Notes: a model not told the origin generated them from the letters alone. A stretch of 64,000 bases of DNA from Umezawaea endophytica (GCF_025061645.1 NZ_JANYMP010000015.1:1-64000), one strand, 5' to 3'. Shown: positions 1 through 8,693, counted from the first letter of the stretch. Numbers and translations are program-made.

Positions 1-398
1 CGATGGAGCAGGTCCGCGAAGCGGGCAAGAACGTGATCCGCAACAACAAGGTCGAGGTCGTCAGCGGTGCGGGCGCGGGTCAGCCCGCCGCCGGTCAGCC
101 CGCCGCGACCCAGCCCGCCGCGCAGCCCCCGGCCGCGCAGCCCGCGACCGGCCAGGTCGTCTGCAACGGCTCCACGGTCACGCTCTCCGGTGAGGGCGGC
201 GCTCCCGGCGCCAGCAGCAACCAGTTCCCGGTCGGGACCCAGTTGAAGATCACGAACCTGGACAACAACAAGTCCACGACGGTCAGCGTCACCGGTGTCT
301 CGGGTAGCTGCGCGCTGCTGAACAACGCGGCCTTCGAGCAGGTCCGCGAGCCCGGCAAGTTCCTGATCCGCAACGCCCGCATCGAGAAGGTCGGCTAG
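1..398 (+). CDS. C-terminal part of secreted RlpA-like (double-psi beta-barrel) protein, 5' end outside window
   Basis: The reading frame is open from the window edge to a TAG at 396-398; the first ATG (base 3) is internal. The visible 131 residues hold the tail of one repeat (MEQVREAGKNVIRNNKVEVV), a Pro/Ala/Gln-rich linker, then a complete second unit beginning VCNGSTVTLSGEGG and ending FEQVREPGKFLIRNARIEKV. The two tails are clearly related, so the protein has at least two tandem domains. The pattern FPVGT-x-LKITNLDNNKS-x-TVSVTG followed by AAFEQVREPG is like the double-psi beta-barrel of RlpA-like cell-wall proteins. The family call is by pattern only. A stem-loop terminator follows. Confidence 0.6.
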   Translation, partial: MEQVREAGKNVIRNNKVEVVSGAGAGQPAAGQPAATQPAAQPPAAQPATGQVVCNGSTVTLSGEGGAPGASSNQFPVGTQLKITNLDNNKSTTVSVTGVSGSCALLNNAAFEQVREPGKFLIRNARIEKVG

Positions 399-410
399 GC
401 CCGCTCCCGC

Positions 411-448
411 CCCGGCCGGTGTCGTGACGCGTAACGCCACCGGCCGGG
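411..448. terminator. Stem-loop terminator between convergent genes
   Basis: Perfect 11-bp inverted repeat CCCGGCCGGTG (411-421) / CACCGGCCGGG (438-448) around a 16-nt loop, lying between the RlpA-like gene and the convergent response regulator. There is no T-run, as is usual in high-GC actinobacteria. Confidence 0.65.
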
Positions 449-455
449 CCCGGTC

Positions 456-1112
456 TCAGATGTCCCCCGGACGCACCAGACCGGTCTCGTAGGCCAGCAC
501 CACGGCCTGCACCCGGTCCCTGATCTCCAGCTTCGCCAGGATCCGCCCCACGTGGGTCTTCACGGTCGCCTCGGACAGGAACAGCTTCCGCGCGATCTCC
601 GTGTTGGACAGCCCCTTCGCGATGAGCACCAGCACCTCGCGCTCCCGCTCGGTGAGCACGTCCAGCACGGCCGCGTCGCGCAGCTCGCCACCGCCCTCGC
701 CGAGGAACCGGCTCAGCAGCCGCTTCGTCACGCTCGGCGAGACCACGGCGTCGCCGCTGGCCACGGCGCGCAACGCGGACACCAGGTCACCGGGCGGGGT
801 GTCCTTCAGCAGGAACCCGCTGGCACCGTTGCGCAGCGCGGACAGCGCGTACTCGTCCATGTCGAACGTGGTCATCACCAGGATCTTGGACGTGCCCGCC
901 TCGGCGATCCGCTTGGTCGCCTCCACCCCGTCCAGCACGGGCATCCGGACGTCCATCAGCACGACGTCCGGCCGGAGCTGGTCGGCGAGCTGCACGGCGT
1001 CGAGGCCGTCGGCGGCCTCCCCGACGACGTCGATGTCTGGTTGGGCGCCGAGCACCATGCGGAAGCCCATGCGCATGAGCTCTTGGTCGTCGACGAGCAG
1101 GACTCGGATCAC
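456..1112 (-). CDS. NarL/LuxR-family response regulator
   Basis: 218 aa. An N-terminal receiver domain (about residues 1-120) carries the acidic pocket VLLVDDQE and phospho-acceptor Asp54 in VVLMDVRMP. A C-terminal LuxR-type helix-turn-helix (about 150-210, LTEREREVLVLIAKGLSNTEIA) binds DNA. It lies 9 bp downstream of the sensor kinase gene on the same strand, so the two form a two-component operon. Receptor input and targets cannot be read from the sequence; many actinobacterial pairs of this type sense envelope stress. Confidence 0.92.
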   Translation of the reverse strand: MIRVLLVDDQELMRMGFRMVLGAQPDIDVVGEAADGLDAVQLADQLRPDVVLMDVRMPVLDGVEATKRIAEAGTSKILVMTTFDMDEYALSALRNGASGFLLKDTPPGDLVSALRAVASGDAVVSPSVTKRLLSRFLGEGGGELRDAAVLDVLTEREREVLVLIAKGLSNTEIARKLFLSEATVKTHVGRILAKLEIRDRVQAVVLAYETGLVRPGDI

Positions 1113-1121
1113 TCGATCACC

Positions 1122-2303
1122 CTAGGACGCCGTGAGGGGCATGACCGCGCGAACCCGCCAGCCACCGCCGGGATTGGGGCCCGCTTCGAGCGTGCCGCCG
1201 AGGACACCGGCCCGTTCGCGCATGCCGATCAGCCCGTTGCCGCCGGAGACCGCCACCAGGTCGTGCGGTGTGCCGAAACCGTCGTCGGTCACCTCGATCA
1301 CCACCTTCTCGTCGGTGCGCAGCACCTTGACCACGGCGTTCGCCCCCGTGCCCGCGTGCTTGAGCGTGTTGGTCAGCGCCTCCTGGACGATCCGGTAGAC
1401 GCTGAGCCCGACCCCGACGGGCAGGTCCTGCACGTCACCGATGATCTCCAGGCGCACCGGCAGCCCGGCGGCCCGGCAGTTCTCGGCGAGGTTGGGCAGC
1501 TCGCGCGCGTCGGGCTGCGGCGCCCACTGCGTGCCGGACTGGTCCTCGCTGCGCAGCACCCCCAGCAGCCGGCGCAGTTCGGTCAGGGCCTGCCTGCCGG
1601 TGTCGGAGATCGTCTTGACCGCCGCCTCCGCCAGTTCCGGCTTCGTCCGGATCGCGTACCCCGCGCCGTCGGCCTGCACGATCATCACGCTCACCGCGTG
1701 CGCCACGACGTCGTGCAGCTCGCGGGCGATCCTCGACCGCTCCTCGCCGACCGCGAGCCGCGCCTGCTGGTCCCGTTCGGTCTCCAGCAGCTTGAGCCGC
1801 TGCTCCAGTTCGGAGTGGTAGGCCCGCCGCGCCCCCACGAACGAGCCGAGCGCCCAGCTGAACCCGAAGAGGACGGCGACCAGGAACGTCAGGATCACCG
1901 CGACCGACGGGTCCCTGAGCCGCCAGATCGCCCAGATGAACGTGCCGACGAACAACGCCATCGAGTAGAGCAGCGCCTGCTGCCTGCCCGCGTACGCCAC
2001 GATCGTGTACAGCGCGACGGCCAGCGCGAAGTCGCCCGCCCGCACCGGCAGCCCGTAGTCGATGTCGCCGTGGGTCATGAGCTGGAGGAACCCGCCGAGC
2101 AGGATGACGTAGCTGCTGCCGAGCGGGTACTTGCGGCGGAACGCCACCGGCACGGTGAGCATCAGCCCGACCAGGAAGATCGCGCCCGCGGGCACCCTCT
2201 CGGTGCCTGCGAACGCGGTGAGGTCGGCCAGGAAGAGGAGCCCGGCGATCAGGGAGTCCCCGAACACCGGGTGGGCTCGCATCCACAGGCTCAACCGCTG
2301 CAC
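1122..2303 (-). CDS. Membrane sensor histidine kinase (HisKA_3 type)
   Basis: 393 aa. Several hydrophobic helices occupy about residues 15-155, followed by a short coiled-coil linker and the dimerisation/phospho-acceptor motif EERSRIARELHDVVAH with His197. The ATPase domain shows an N-box (VYRIVQEALTNTLKHAG) and a glycine-rich lid (GNGLIGMRERAGVLGG). It phosphorylates the adjacent response regulator. There is no large extracellular loop, so sensing is probably within or near the membrane. The ATG at 2303 starts just before the first hydrophobic helix. The gene is divergent from the membrane-protein/GntR pair. Confidence 0.92.
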   Translation of the reverse strand: MQRLSLWMRAHPVFGDSLIAGLLFLADLTAFAGTERVPAGAIFLVGLMLTVPVAFRRKYPLGSSYVILLGGFLQLMTHGDIDYGLPVRAGDFALAVALYTIVAYAGRQQALLYSMALFVGTFIWAIWRLRDPSVAVILTFLVAVLFGFSWALGSFVGARRAYHSELEQRLKLLETERDQQARLAVGEERSRIARELHDVVAHAVSVMIVQADGAGYAIRTKPELAEAAVKTISDTGRQALTELRRLLGVLRSEDQSGTQWAPQPDARELPNLAENCRAAGLPVRLEIIGDVQDLPVGVGLSVYRIVQEALTNTLKHAGTGANAVVKVLRTDEKVVIEVTDDGFGTPHDLVAVSGGNGLIGMRERAGVLGGTLEAGPNPGGGWRVRAVMPLTAS

Positions 2304-2390
2304 GTCGCAAGATTAGGTACTGGGCGAACCTCCCGCGTCGCGCCACGGGCTGAAACCGCGTACGCCTCCAGGTTGACGGCCGTGCCATCC

Positions 2391-2412
2391 TTGTATCAAG
2401 TACTTGGTACAA
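2391..2412. promoter_or_regulatory. Palindromic operator, probably for the YtrA-type GntR regulator
   Basis: 22-bp near-perfect inverted repeat with half-sites TTGTATCAAGT and ACTTGGTACAA; ten of eleven base pairs match. It ends 11 bases before the GTG of the membrane-protein gene, overlapping the AAAGGGGG ribosome binding site, where a bound repressor would block the promoter. Its position directly before a membrane-protein/GntR pair is typical of autoregulated YtrA-subfamily operons. Confidence 0.65.
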
Positions 2413-2423
2413 AGGGGGTCGAC

Positions 2424-3152
2424 GTGCGGGACATGGCGATCGAACTGGGGACCTCGGCGTTCGTCGGAGTGATGCTCCTGATCGCTCTGTGGCCGACCGA
2501 CAAGACCGCCGCCCAGGTGCTGCGGAAGTGGAACGTGGCCGACCCGACACCCGCGCAGGTCGCCGAGTCGAAGGTGTACCTGAAGCGGCGGCGGCTGCTG
2601 TACCCGTGGCTGTTCCTGGCCATCGGCTACGCCAAGGCGAGGCTCCTGCCACTGGAGGACGGCTACTTCACCGCGCAGGTCCTGACCACGGTGCTCGCGG
2701 GCATGCTGCTGGCCGAGCTGATCGCCGCCGTGCGCCCCAGCAAGGGCGTCCGCCGGGTGGCCGTGCTGGTGCCGCGGCGGGTCCGCGACCTGGTGCCGAC
2801 GTGGGGGCTGATCGCGTACTTCACCGGGGTGGACGTCGTCGTGGTACTGCTCGCCCTGACCCGTCCGGTCGCCGTGCCCGCGCTCGTCCTCCTGGCCTTC
2901 TGCGTGCTCGCGTCCACCGGTGCGATCGTGCTGGCCGTGAAGCGCCCGACCAGCGGTGACGAGGTCGTGGACGACGCGTTCCGGCTGCGCAGCGCGCGGG
3001 TCGCGCTCGGGCTGGGGATGGCGATGACGGGTCTGCTCGTCACGTCGGCCGACGTGGGCGGCTTCGCGGTGCTCGCGCTGTGCCTGGTGCTGATCGGCCT
3101 CGGGTGGGGCCTGGTCAGCCCGCCGCGCGCCGAAGCGCCCGTCCGGAGATGA
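2424..3152 (+). CDS. Multi-pass membrane protein of unknown function, partner of GntR regulator
   Basis: 242 aa from GTG 2424, chosen because AAAGGGGG (about 2411-2418) sits 5-6 bases upstream; ATG 2433 is the alternative. About six hydrophobic helices are visible (for example AFVGVMLLIALWP, AQVLTTVLAGMLLAELI, VVVVLLALTRPVAVPALVLL), with a basic loop after the first one. It overlaps the downstream GntR gene by ATGA, so the two are translationally coupled. In actinobacteria, YtrA-type regulators commonly sit with membrane or ABC-transport proteins. No transport signature is recognisable here. Confidence 0.75.
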   Translation: MRDMAIELGTSAFVGVMLLIALWPTDKTAAQVLRKWNVADPTPAQVAESKVYLKRRRLLYPWLFLAIGYAKARLLPLEDGYFTAQVLTTVLAGMLLAELIAAVRPSKGVRRVAVLVPRRVRDLVPTWGLIAYFTGVDVVVVLLALTRPVAVPALVLLAFCVLASTGAIVLAVKRPTSGDEVVDDAFRLRSARVALGLGMAMTGLLVTSADVGGFAVLALCLVLIGLGWGLVSPPRAEAPVRR

Positions 3153-3523
3153 ACGCGCCGCCGCCGCGGGTCGTGGTCGACGTGGACAGCGGCGTGCCGC
3201 CGTGGCGCCAGGTCCGCGACCAGATCACCCGGCTGATCGTGCAGGGCTGGCTGCCGGAGGGGTCGCGGCTGCCGACGATCCGGCAGCTCGCGGGTGACCT
3301 GGGCATCGCGCCGGGCACGGTGGCGCGGGCGTACCGGGAGCTGGCGGCGGGCGGGGTGCTGAGCACCGGCCGCAGGCAGGGGACCGTCGTCGCGTCCGTT
3401 CCCGCCGCAGCCCCGAACGCGCTCGAGGCCGCCGCGGCGGAGTTCGCCACGACGGCCAGGGCGTTGGGTGTCGACGTGGAGGCCGCGGTCGCGGCCGTGC
3501 GAGCGGCCTACCTGGTCGAGTAG
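3149..3523 (+). CDS. GntR-family transcriptional regulator, YtrA subfamily
   Basis: 124 aa from the ATG at 3149, which overlaps the upstream stop codon (ATGA). The GntR winged helix covers about residues 10-75: PPWRQVRDQITRLIVQGWLPE, then the recognition region LPTIRQLAGDLGIAPGTVARAYREL. Only about 45 residues follow, the short C-terminal arm of the YtrA subfamily with no large effector domain. It presumably represses its own operon through the palindrome at 2391-2412. Its last 16 bases overlap the 3' end of the convergent gene. Confidence 0.9.
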   Translation: MNAPPPRVVVDVDSGVPPWRQVRDQITRLIVQGWLPEGSRLPTIRQLAGDLGIAPGTVARAYRELAAGGVLSTGRRQGTVVASVPAAAPNALEAAAAEFATTARALGVDVEAAVAAVRAAYLVE

Positions 3524-3981
3524 GGCTTCTCGGTGGTCCGGGTCTCCGTGGTGCGCTGCTCCACGACCGGCGGGGTCTCGACGCGGCTCTCCGGGATGCC
3601 CCGGTGCTTCTCGTCGAACTGCCGGTGCTCCTCGGCCATCTCGTCGACCAGCGCCTGCTGGAGCTGCTTGTCGCGGATGCGGGCCAGGATCGCCATCGTC
3701 GCGCCGTGCGCCACCGCGAGCAGGAGCAGCACGATGCCCAGGCGGAACACGACGGCCTGCGTGGGATCGGCGATGTCGATGTCGGCGGTGGAGATCAGCG
3801 CGAGCACGCCGAGCACGACGAGGTGGAACAGGACGGCGACGAGGCGGTTCATCGACCGGGCCGACTCCGCGTTGCCGTAGGCCTTGCTCAGGTACCCCCG
3901 ACCGCTGCGGTAGATCAACTGCCCGTCGATGGCGACGAGCACGATCCCCAGGAACAGGAAGACGGCGTAGCTCTGGTCCAT
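3508..3981 (-). CDS. Small membrane protein of unknown function
   Basis: 157 aa from ATG 3981, with a GGAGGG ribosome binding site about 10 bases upstream. Four hydrophobic segments are visible (YAVFLFLGIVLVAIDGQLIY; VAVLFHLVVLGVLALIS; VFRLGIVLLLLAVAHGATMAIL and a weaker region between), then a charged, probably cytoplasmic tail rich in Glu/Arg/Thr. The family is not recognised. It is divergent from the dynamin-GTPase operon (106 bp between starts), so the two may share control signals. Confidence 0.7.
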   Translation of the reverse strand: MDQSYAVFLFLGIVLVAIDGQLIYRSGRGYLSKAYGNAESARSMNRLVAVLFHLVVLGVLALISTADIDIADPTQAVVFRLGIVLLLLAVAHGATMAILARIRDKQLQQALVDEMAEEHRQFDEKHRGIPESRVETPPVVEQRTTETRTTEKPYSTR

Positions 3982-4086
3982 CGGACTGGCTCCCTCCGCG
4001 AACGGCATCGATCTTCGAATACCCGACCGCGGAGGTCCGAAACCGAACGCGCACCACGTTCCACCCGGTCGTGGCACGATCTGGCC

Positions 4087-5619
4087 GTGACCACGGCGAC
4101 AGGGCGACAGTTGGCCGGACCGCTCTCGGCGGCGGTCGCGACCCTGTGCGTCGCGCTCCAGCCGCAGGTGTCGCCGGAGACCGCCGCCGGTTTCCGCGAG
4201 GTGCTGCGCAGGCTGTCGGCCCCGTTGCAGGTCGCCATCGCGGGCCGCATCAAGTCGGGCAAGTCGACGCTGGTCAACGCCCTGATCGGCCGCCGGGTCG
4301 CGCCGACCGCGGTCGGCGAGTGCACCCGGCTCGTCACCCGGTTCCAGTACGGCACGGTCGACCGGATCGAGGTGATCTTCACCGACGGCCGCAAGCAGGT
4401 GCTGCCGTTCGACGTGGAGGGGATGATCCCCGCGTCGCTCGGCGTCGACGTGGACGAGGTCTCGCACATCGAGGCGTACCTGACCAACGCCGTGCTGCGG
4501 GACCTGACGGTGATCGACACCCCCGGCCTCGGCTCGCTGGACGCCGCGTCGGTCGCCAGGACCGAGGAGCTGCTGGGCGCCGCCGGTGACCTGGACCCGG
4601 TGTCCCGCAACGCGGTCGCGGGCGCCGAGGCCGTGCTGTACGTGGTGACGCAGGGCGTGCGGGCCGACGACCACCAGGCGCTCGCCGCGTTCACCGCGGC
4701 CACCGCGAGCCGGGAAGCCGGGCCGGTGAACGCCATCGCCGTGCTGAACAAGGCCGACACCATCGCGCCCGAGTCGGTCGACGGCTCGGACGGCGACGTC
4801 TGGAAGGCCGCGCTGGTGCTCGCGGAGAAGCAGGCGCGGATCCTCAAGCCGCGGGTCGCGGACGTGCTGCCGGTGATCGGCCTGGTCGCCGAGTCCGCCG
4901 AGACCGGCGGGTTCACCGCCGCCGACGCCGAGGCGCTGCGCCGGATCGCGGCGCTCGACGCCGACACCCGCGACATGATGCTGATGTCCGCCGACCTCTT
5001 CACCAGTTGGGAGTGCGACGTCCCCGCGGGGGTGCGGGTGCGGCTCATGGAGAGGCTCGACCTGTACGGCGTGCGGTGCGCGCTGGCGGTGCTCGCCGCC
5101 GAACCCGCGATCACGGCGGGGGCGCTGCGGCGCAAGCTGCTCGACTCCTCCGGGCTCGACGGGGTGCGCGCCAAGCTGAACGCCGTGTTCCGGGCCCGCG
5201 CCGACGGCATCAAGGCCGCCGCCGCGCTCGCGTCCGTGACGGCGCTCGCGCAGGCGTCCGGCGACGCGGGCGAGCGGCAGCGCGTGCACAACGCCATCGA
5301 GGTGCTGCTCGCCAAGCCCGAAGCGCACCAGTTGCGGCTGCTGGAGGCGTTGACGCTGGTGACGTCCGGCGCGGTCGCGATGCCCGCCGAACTGGTGGAG
5401 GAGGTGCTGCGGGTCGGTGGCAGCCCGCACATCCCCGACCAGCTCGGCCTGCGCGGCCGACCGCTGCCGGAACTGGTCGCGTACGCGCTGGCCCGCGCGG
5501 GCTGGTGGCGGTCCTTCGCGTCGTTCGGGGCGACCCCGGCGCAGGGCCGGGTGGCGCACGTGGTCCACCGCGCGTACTTCTTGATCTGGCAGCAGCTTCG
5601 CGGCGGGGGGCAGCGGTGA
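4087..5619 (+). CDS. Bacterial dynamin-like GTPase (first of two)
   Basis: 510 aa from GTG 4087. The G domain shows G1 GRIKSGKS at residues 53-60, a G2 region VAPTAVGECT, G3 DTPG at 144-147 and G4 NKAD at 221-224, spaced as in dynamin/IniA-IniC-type GTPases. The C-terminal half is mostly alpha-helical (stalk-like). Dynamin-like proteins bind and remodel membranes; the mycobacterial homologues IniA/IniC respond to cell-envelope drugs. The stop overlaps the next gene's GTG (GTGA), and a second dynamin follows, so the pair probably acts as a hetero-oligomer. Confidence 0.87.
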   Translation: MTTATGRQLAGPLSAAVATLCVALQPQVSPETAAGFREVLRRLSAPLQVAIAGRIKSGKSTLVNALIGRRVAPTAVGECTRLVTRFQYGTVDRIEVIFTDGRKQVLPFDVEGMIPASLGVDVDEVSHIEAYLTNAVLRDLTVIDTPGLGSLDAASVARTEELLGAAGDLDPVSRNAVAGAEAVLYVVTQGVRADDHQALAAFTAATASREAGPVNAIAVLNKADTIAPESVDGSDGDVWKAALVLAEKQARILKPRVADVLPVIGLVAESAETGGFTAADAEALRRIAALDADTRDMMLMSADLFTSWECDVPAGVRVRLMERLDLYGVRCALAVLAAEPAITAGALRRKLLDSSGLDGVRAKLNAVFRARADGIKAAAALASVTALAQASGDAGERQRVHNAIEVLLAKPEAHQLRLLEALTLVTSGAVAMPAELVEEVLRVGGSPHIPDQLGLRGRPLPELVAYALARAGWWRSFASFGATPAQGRVAHVVHRAYFLIWQQLRGGGQR

Positions 5620-6002
5620 GCGGGGACGGAACCGACGCGGTGGCGACCGCGTCGCAAACTGGTGTGGCGGCACCCATGATGGAGACGATCGGCGACGAAC
5701 TGCTCGACCAGGCGCTGGCCGAGCGGCGAGCGCTGGTGCAGCTCTGCCTGTACGCGCTCGACCGCGCTCGCAGCGCGGGCGTCGTCGAGCGGATCGAGGA
5801 GGGCCTGGCGGACATCGGGGTGCGCGCCGTGCGCCCCGACGGCGCCCGGTTCGACCCGTCGCGGCACGAGGCGGGCGGCACCGTCCCCACCGACGACCCG
5901 ACCCTGGACGGCGTGGTCGCGGAAACCGAGGTCGTCGGCTTCACCGACCGCGAACGGCCGCTGCGCCCGCCCGTCGTGACCGTGTACACGGCGAGGGCCT
6001 GA
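5616..6002 (+). CDS. GrpE-like protein encoded between two dynamin-like GTPases
   Basis: 128 aa from a GTG overlapping the upstream stop. The C-terminal ~75 residues match the GrpE beta-domain pattern: FDPSRHEAGGTVP, a variable turn, VVAETEVVGFTDRERPLRPP and VTVYTARA. The N-terminal part is a short helix (LLDQALAERRALVQLCLYAL) rather than the long dimerising coiled coil of housekeeping GrpE, which is usually near 200 aa. GrpE exchanges nucleotide on Hsp70 (DnaK), but no Hsp70 gene lies beside it. The tight coupling suggests it works with the dynamins. The housekeeping grpE is presumably elsewhere. Confidence 0.8.
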   Translation: MSGDGTDAVATASQTGVAAPMMETIGDELLDQALAERRALVQLCLYALDRARSAGVVERIEEGLADIGVRAVRPDGARFDPSRHEAGGTVPTDDPTLDGVVAETEVVGFTDRERPLRPPVVTVYTARA

Positions 6003-6006
6003 GCGG

Positions 6007-7830
6007 GTGGCGCTGCCGCAGACCGTCAAGGAGGTCAGGGAGAAGCTGACCTCGCTGGTCCGCGAGATCGACCCGAAGGCCGCCGACTGGGTCGACGAGG
6101 TCCGCGGCGCCAAGGACCGCACGCCGAGCGTGGTCGTCGTCGGCGAGACGAACCGCGGCAAGAGTTCCCTGGTCAACGCCCTGTTGGCCACGCCAGGCCT
6201 GTCACCGGTGGACGCCGAGGTCGCGACCAGCACCTACCTGGTGTTCCGGCACGGGACGGAGTGGGCGGCCCGCGCCTGCTACCCCGGCGTGCTGGAGCCC
6301 GTCCCGTTCGACCGCGCCGAGCTGGTCAACTGGGTGTCCGCCGCCCACGAGCTGCCCGCGGGCCAGCTCCCGCCGCGCCACGTCGAGGTGGACGTCCCCG
6401 TGCCGCTGCTGGAGCGGATGTCCGTCGTGGACACCCCCGGCGTCGGCGGGCTCGACGCGGCGCACGGCGAGCTGGCGTTGGAGGCCGCGGCGTCGGCGAC
6501 CGCGCTGCTGTTCGTGGTGGACTCCTCGGCCCCGTTCACCAGGGGTGAGCTGGACTTCCTGCACCACGTCGGCGACCGGGTCGAGACCGTCGTGTTCGCC
6601 ATGACCAAGACGGACCAGTTCCGCGGCTGGCGGGAGCTGCTGGCCGCGAACAAGGCGCTGCTGTCCCGGCACGCCCCGAGGTTCGCCGACGCCGTGTTCC
6701 ACCCCGTGTCGTCGCGGATGTTCGAGATGGCCGCGAAGGCGCCGAACCCGGACGCCGCGGCCATGCTGCGCGAGCGGTCCGGCATCGCGGGCCTCCAGGC
6801 GGCGGTGCAGGAGCTGGTCGTCGGCCGCGCGTCGATGCTCGCCGAGGCGAACACCCTGCGCGCGCTGGCCACCGTGCTCGCCGAGCTGGACGTCCGCCTC
6901 GCAGGCGAGCAGCGCGCGCTGAGCGTCGGCGAGGAGGAGGCCGAGTCCCTGCGGACCCGGCGCGAGGAGCTGAACGCGCAGCGCCGCTCGTCCACCAGGG
7001 GCTGGCAGCTCACGCTGCGCGGCGAGGTCCAGCGGGCCCGCGTCGAGTGCTCGCACGAGGTGAACCGCCAGGTCCGGGACGTGCAGAGCTGGTTCCGCCA
7101 GGCCATCGACGTGGCGGACCGCGAAGCGCTGGTGTCGTTGCCGCAGCAGGTCGACGCCGCCCTCCAGGTCGTGTCCGGCAGGCTCAGCGGCCTGCTGGCA
7201 GCCAGGTTGGCGCAGGTGGCGGACGCGTCGCTGGCCGAGCTGTTCTCGCCGGACGAGCTGGCGGTGATCCGCGCCCAGTTCGCGCGGGGCAGGCAGCAGC
7301 CGGTCCTGCTGCGGCCACCGGACAAGCGCCCGCCGACCGCCGAGGACAAGCTGCTGGTGTTCATGGGCGTGTCCGGCGGTCTGGGCGCGGGCAGGCTGGC
7401 CGTGCTGCCGCTGGCCGGGTTCGGCGTGGCCGCGCTGAACCCGATCGTGCTGCCGGTGACCCTCGTCCTCGGTCTCGGGGCAGGCTGGTGGATGGCCAGG
7501 ACCCGCAAGCACTCGGCCGACAAGCAGCACCTCAAGCAGTGGCTGTCCGACGCCATCGCCGACGCCCGCTCGACCGTCGACCAGGTCGTCGCGGAGCAGC
7601 TCATCGCGGCCGAGCAGCACCTGTCGCTGGCACTGGACGAGGCGCTCGGCAGGCGTGTCGAGGCCATCGAGGCCGAGCTGCGCGAGGTCGACAAGGCGCT
7701 CCGGATGGAGGCGGGCGAACGCGGCCGCGAACTCCAGGTCGTCACCCGCCGCCAGGCCGAGGTCCGCGCGGGCCGGACCCAGGTGGACCAGCTCCTCGGC
7801 CGCATCCGCGCCGTCCGCGACCGGGGCTGA
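6007..7830 (+). CDS. Bacterial dynamin-like GTPase (second of two)
   Basis: 607 aa from GTG 6007, 4 bp after the GrpE-like stop. G1 is GETNRGKS (residues 46-53), G3 is DTPGVGG and G4 is TKTD. A long helical stretch with coiled-coil character follows (about 290-410, GEEEAESLRTRREELNAQRR). A hydrophobic hairpin near 455-500 (GLGAGRLAVLPLAGFGVAAL then VLPVTLVLGLGAGWWMA) could insert in the membrane, and a last coiled-coil tail ends the protein. It resembles the membrane-anchored partner of a two-dynamin pair. It terminates the tightly packed three-gene operon. Confidence 0.87.
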   Translation: MALPQTVKEVREKLTSLVREIDPKAADWVDEVRGAKDRTPSVVVVGETNRGKSSLVNALLATPGLSPVDAEVATSTYLVFRHGTEWAARACYPGVLEPVPFDRAELVNWVSAAHELPAGQLPPRHVEVDVPVPLLERMSVVDTPGVGGLDAAHGELALEAAASATALLFVVDSSAPFTRGELDFLHHVGDRVETVVFAMTKTDQFRGWRELLAANKALLSRHAPRFADAVFHPVSSRMFEMAAKAPNPDAAAMLRERSGIAGLQAAVQELVVGRASMLAEANTLRALATVLAELDVRLAGEQRALSVGEEEAESLRTRREELNAQRRSSTRGWQLTLRGEVQRARVECSHEVNRQVRDVQSWFRQAIDVADREALVSLPQQVDAALQVVSGRLSGLLAARLAQVADASLAELFSPDELAVIRAQFARGRQQPVLLRPPDKRPPTAEDKLLVFMGVSGGLGAGRLAVLPLAGFGVAALNPIVLPVTLVLGLGAGWWMARTRKHSADKQHLKQWLSDAIADARSTVDQVVAEQLIAAEQHLSLALDEALGRRVEAIEAELREVDKALRMEAGERGRELQVVTRRQAEVRAGRTQVDQLLGRIRAVRDRG

Positions 7831-7940
7831 GCCGTTCCGTCCGTTCGGACTAGCACGAAACGGGTGTGGAACCTCACCTGTGGAACCGAATCGGCCTAAC
7901 GTGGGTCGTACCGGTACGAAACGCTCAGGAGGGTGACCCG

Positions 7941-8645
7941 GTGTACATCGACGAGAACGGCGGAGCCGACGGCGAGCTCAAGGTCACCGTCGAGGGCGAG
8001 GAGTACACCGCCGAGACGACCTACGACCTGGACCACGACGGTGTCGAGGACAGCGCTGTCGTGGAGACCGACGACGGCGGGCACCTGACGTTCACCGACA
8101 CGGACAGGGACGGCGACGCCGACCTGATGAGCACGTTCGACCGGGACGGGAACCTGGTCGCGCAGGCGCGGTTCGACGGGCACTCCGGCGAGTGGATCTC
8201 GGTCGAACCGGCCGACGCGCACGAGCAGACGAACACGAACGCGGGCCAGGCGATCATCGTCGACACGGACGGCGGCGACCAGAACGTGGGCGTGCCGACC
8301 GAGGACACCGACGGCGACGGCCGGGCGGACACCGCCGTGGTGCGGGACGACCAGGGCGACACGTGGCTGTTCACCGACGTCGACGGGGACGGCAGGGCCG
8401 ACCTGGCGACGGAGATCACGACGGAGGGCGAGGTCGTGATGACCAAGCACACCGCCGAGGACACGTGGACCGAGGTCGAGCGCGGCCACATCGATGCCGA
8501 GGGCAAGTACGTGCCGGACAGCAAGAGCGGTGTGCTGTCGGAGGACGACGTGTGGGTGGAGGACGACCGCGAGGAGCCGTTCGGATCGGTTTCCGGGGTC
8601 GTGCGAATCGATTCCACCACCGGGCAGTGGATCAGTCCGAACTAG
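7941..8645 (+). CDS. Acidic Asp-rich repeat protein, DUF6802-like
   Basis: 234 aa from GTG 7941 with AGGAGGG 7 bases upstream. At least four calcium-loop-like repeats are seen: DLDHDGVEDSAVV, DTDRDGDADLM, DTDGDGRADTAVV and DVDGDGRADLA, separated by strands such as GGHLTFTD and DTWLFTD. There is no signal peptide or membrane helix. The D-x-D-x-DG pattern is that of thrombospondin-type-3/EF-hand-like loops, so Ca binding is plausible but not shown. It is 110 bp after the dynamin operon on the same strand, with its own ribosome binding site. Confidence 0.8.
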   Translation: MYIDENGGADGELKVTVEGEEYTAETTYDLDHDGVEDSAVVETDDGGHLTFTDTDRDGDADLMSTFDRDGNLVAQARFDGHSGEWISVEPADAHEQTNTNAGQAIIVDTDGGDQNVGVPTEDTDGDGRADTAVVRDDQGDTWLFTDVDGDGRADLATEITTEGEVVMTKHTAEDTWTEVERGHIDAEGKYVPDSKSGVLSEDDVWVEDDREEPFGSVSGVVRIDSTTGQWISPN

Positions 8646-8693
8646 ACCCGAAGTCGGGATTCCACGGAGATCCCACTGAATCGAACTGGAACA

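Noticed and set aside
552-2423. Very long plus-strand open frame reading into the membrane-protein gene
   Set aside because: The first ~620 residues are antisense to the response regulator and kinase and have the His/Arg/Asp-rich composition of shadow frames in high-GC DNA; only the part from GTG 2424 is a gene.
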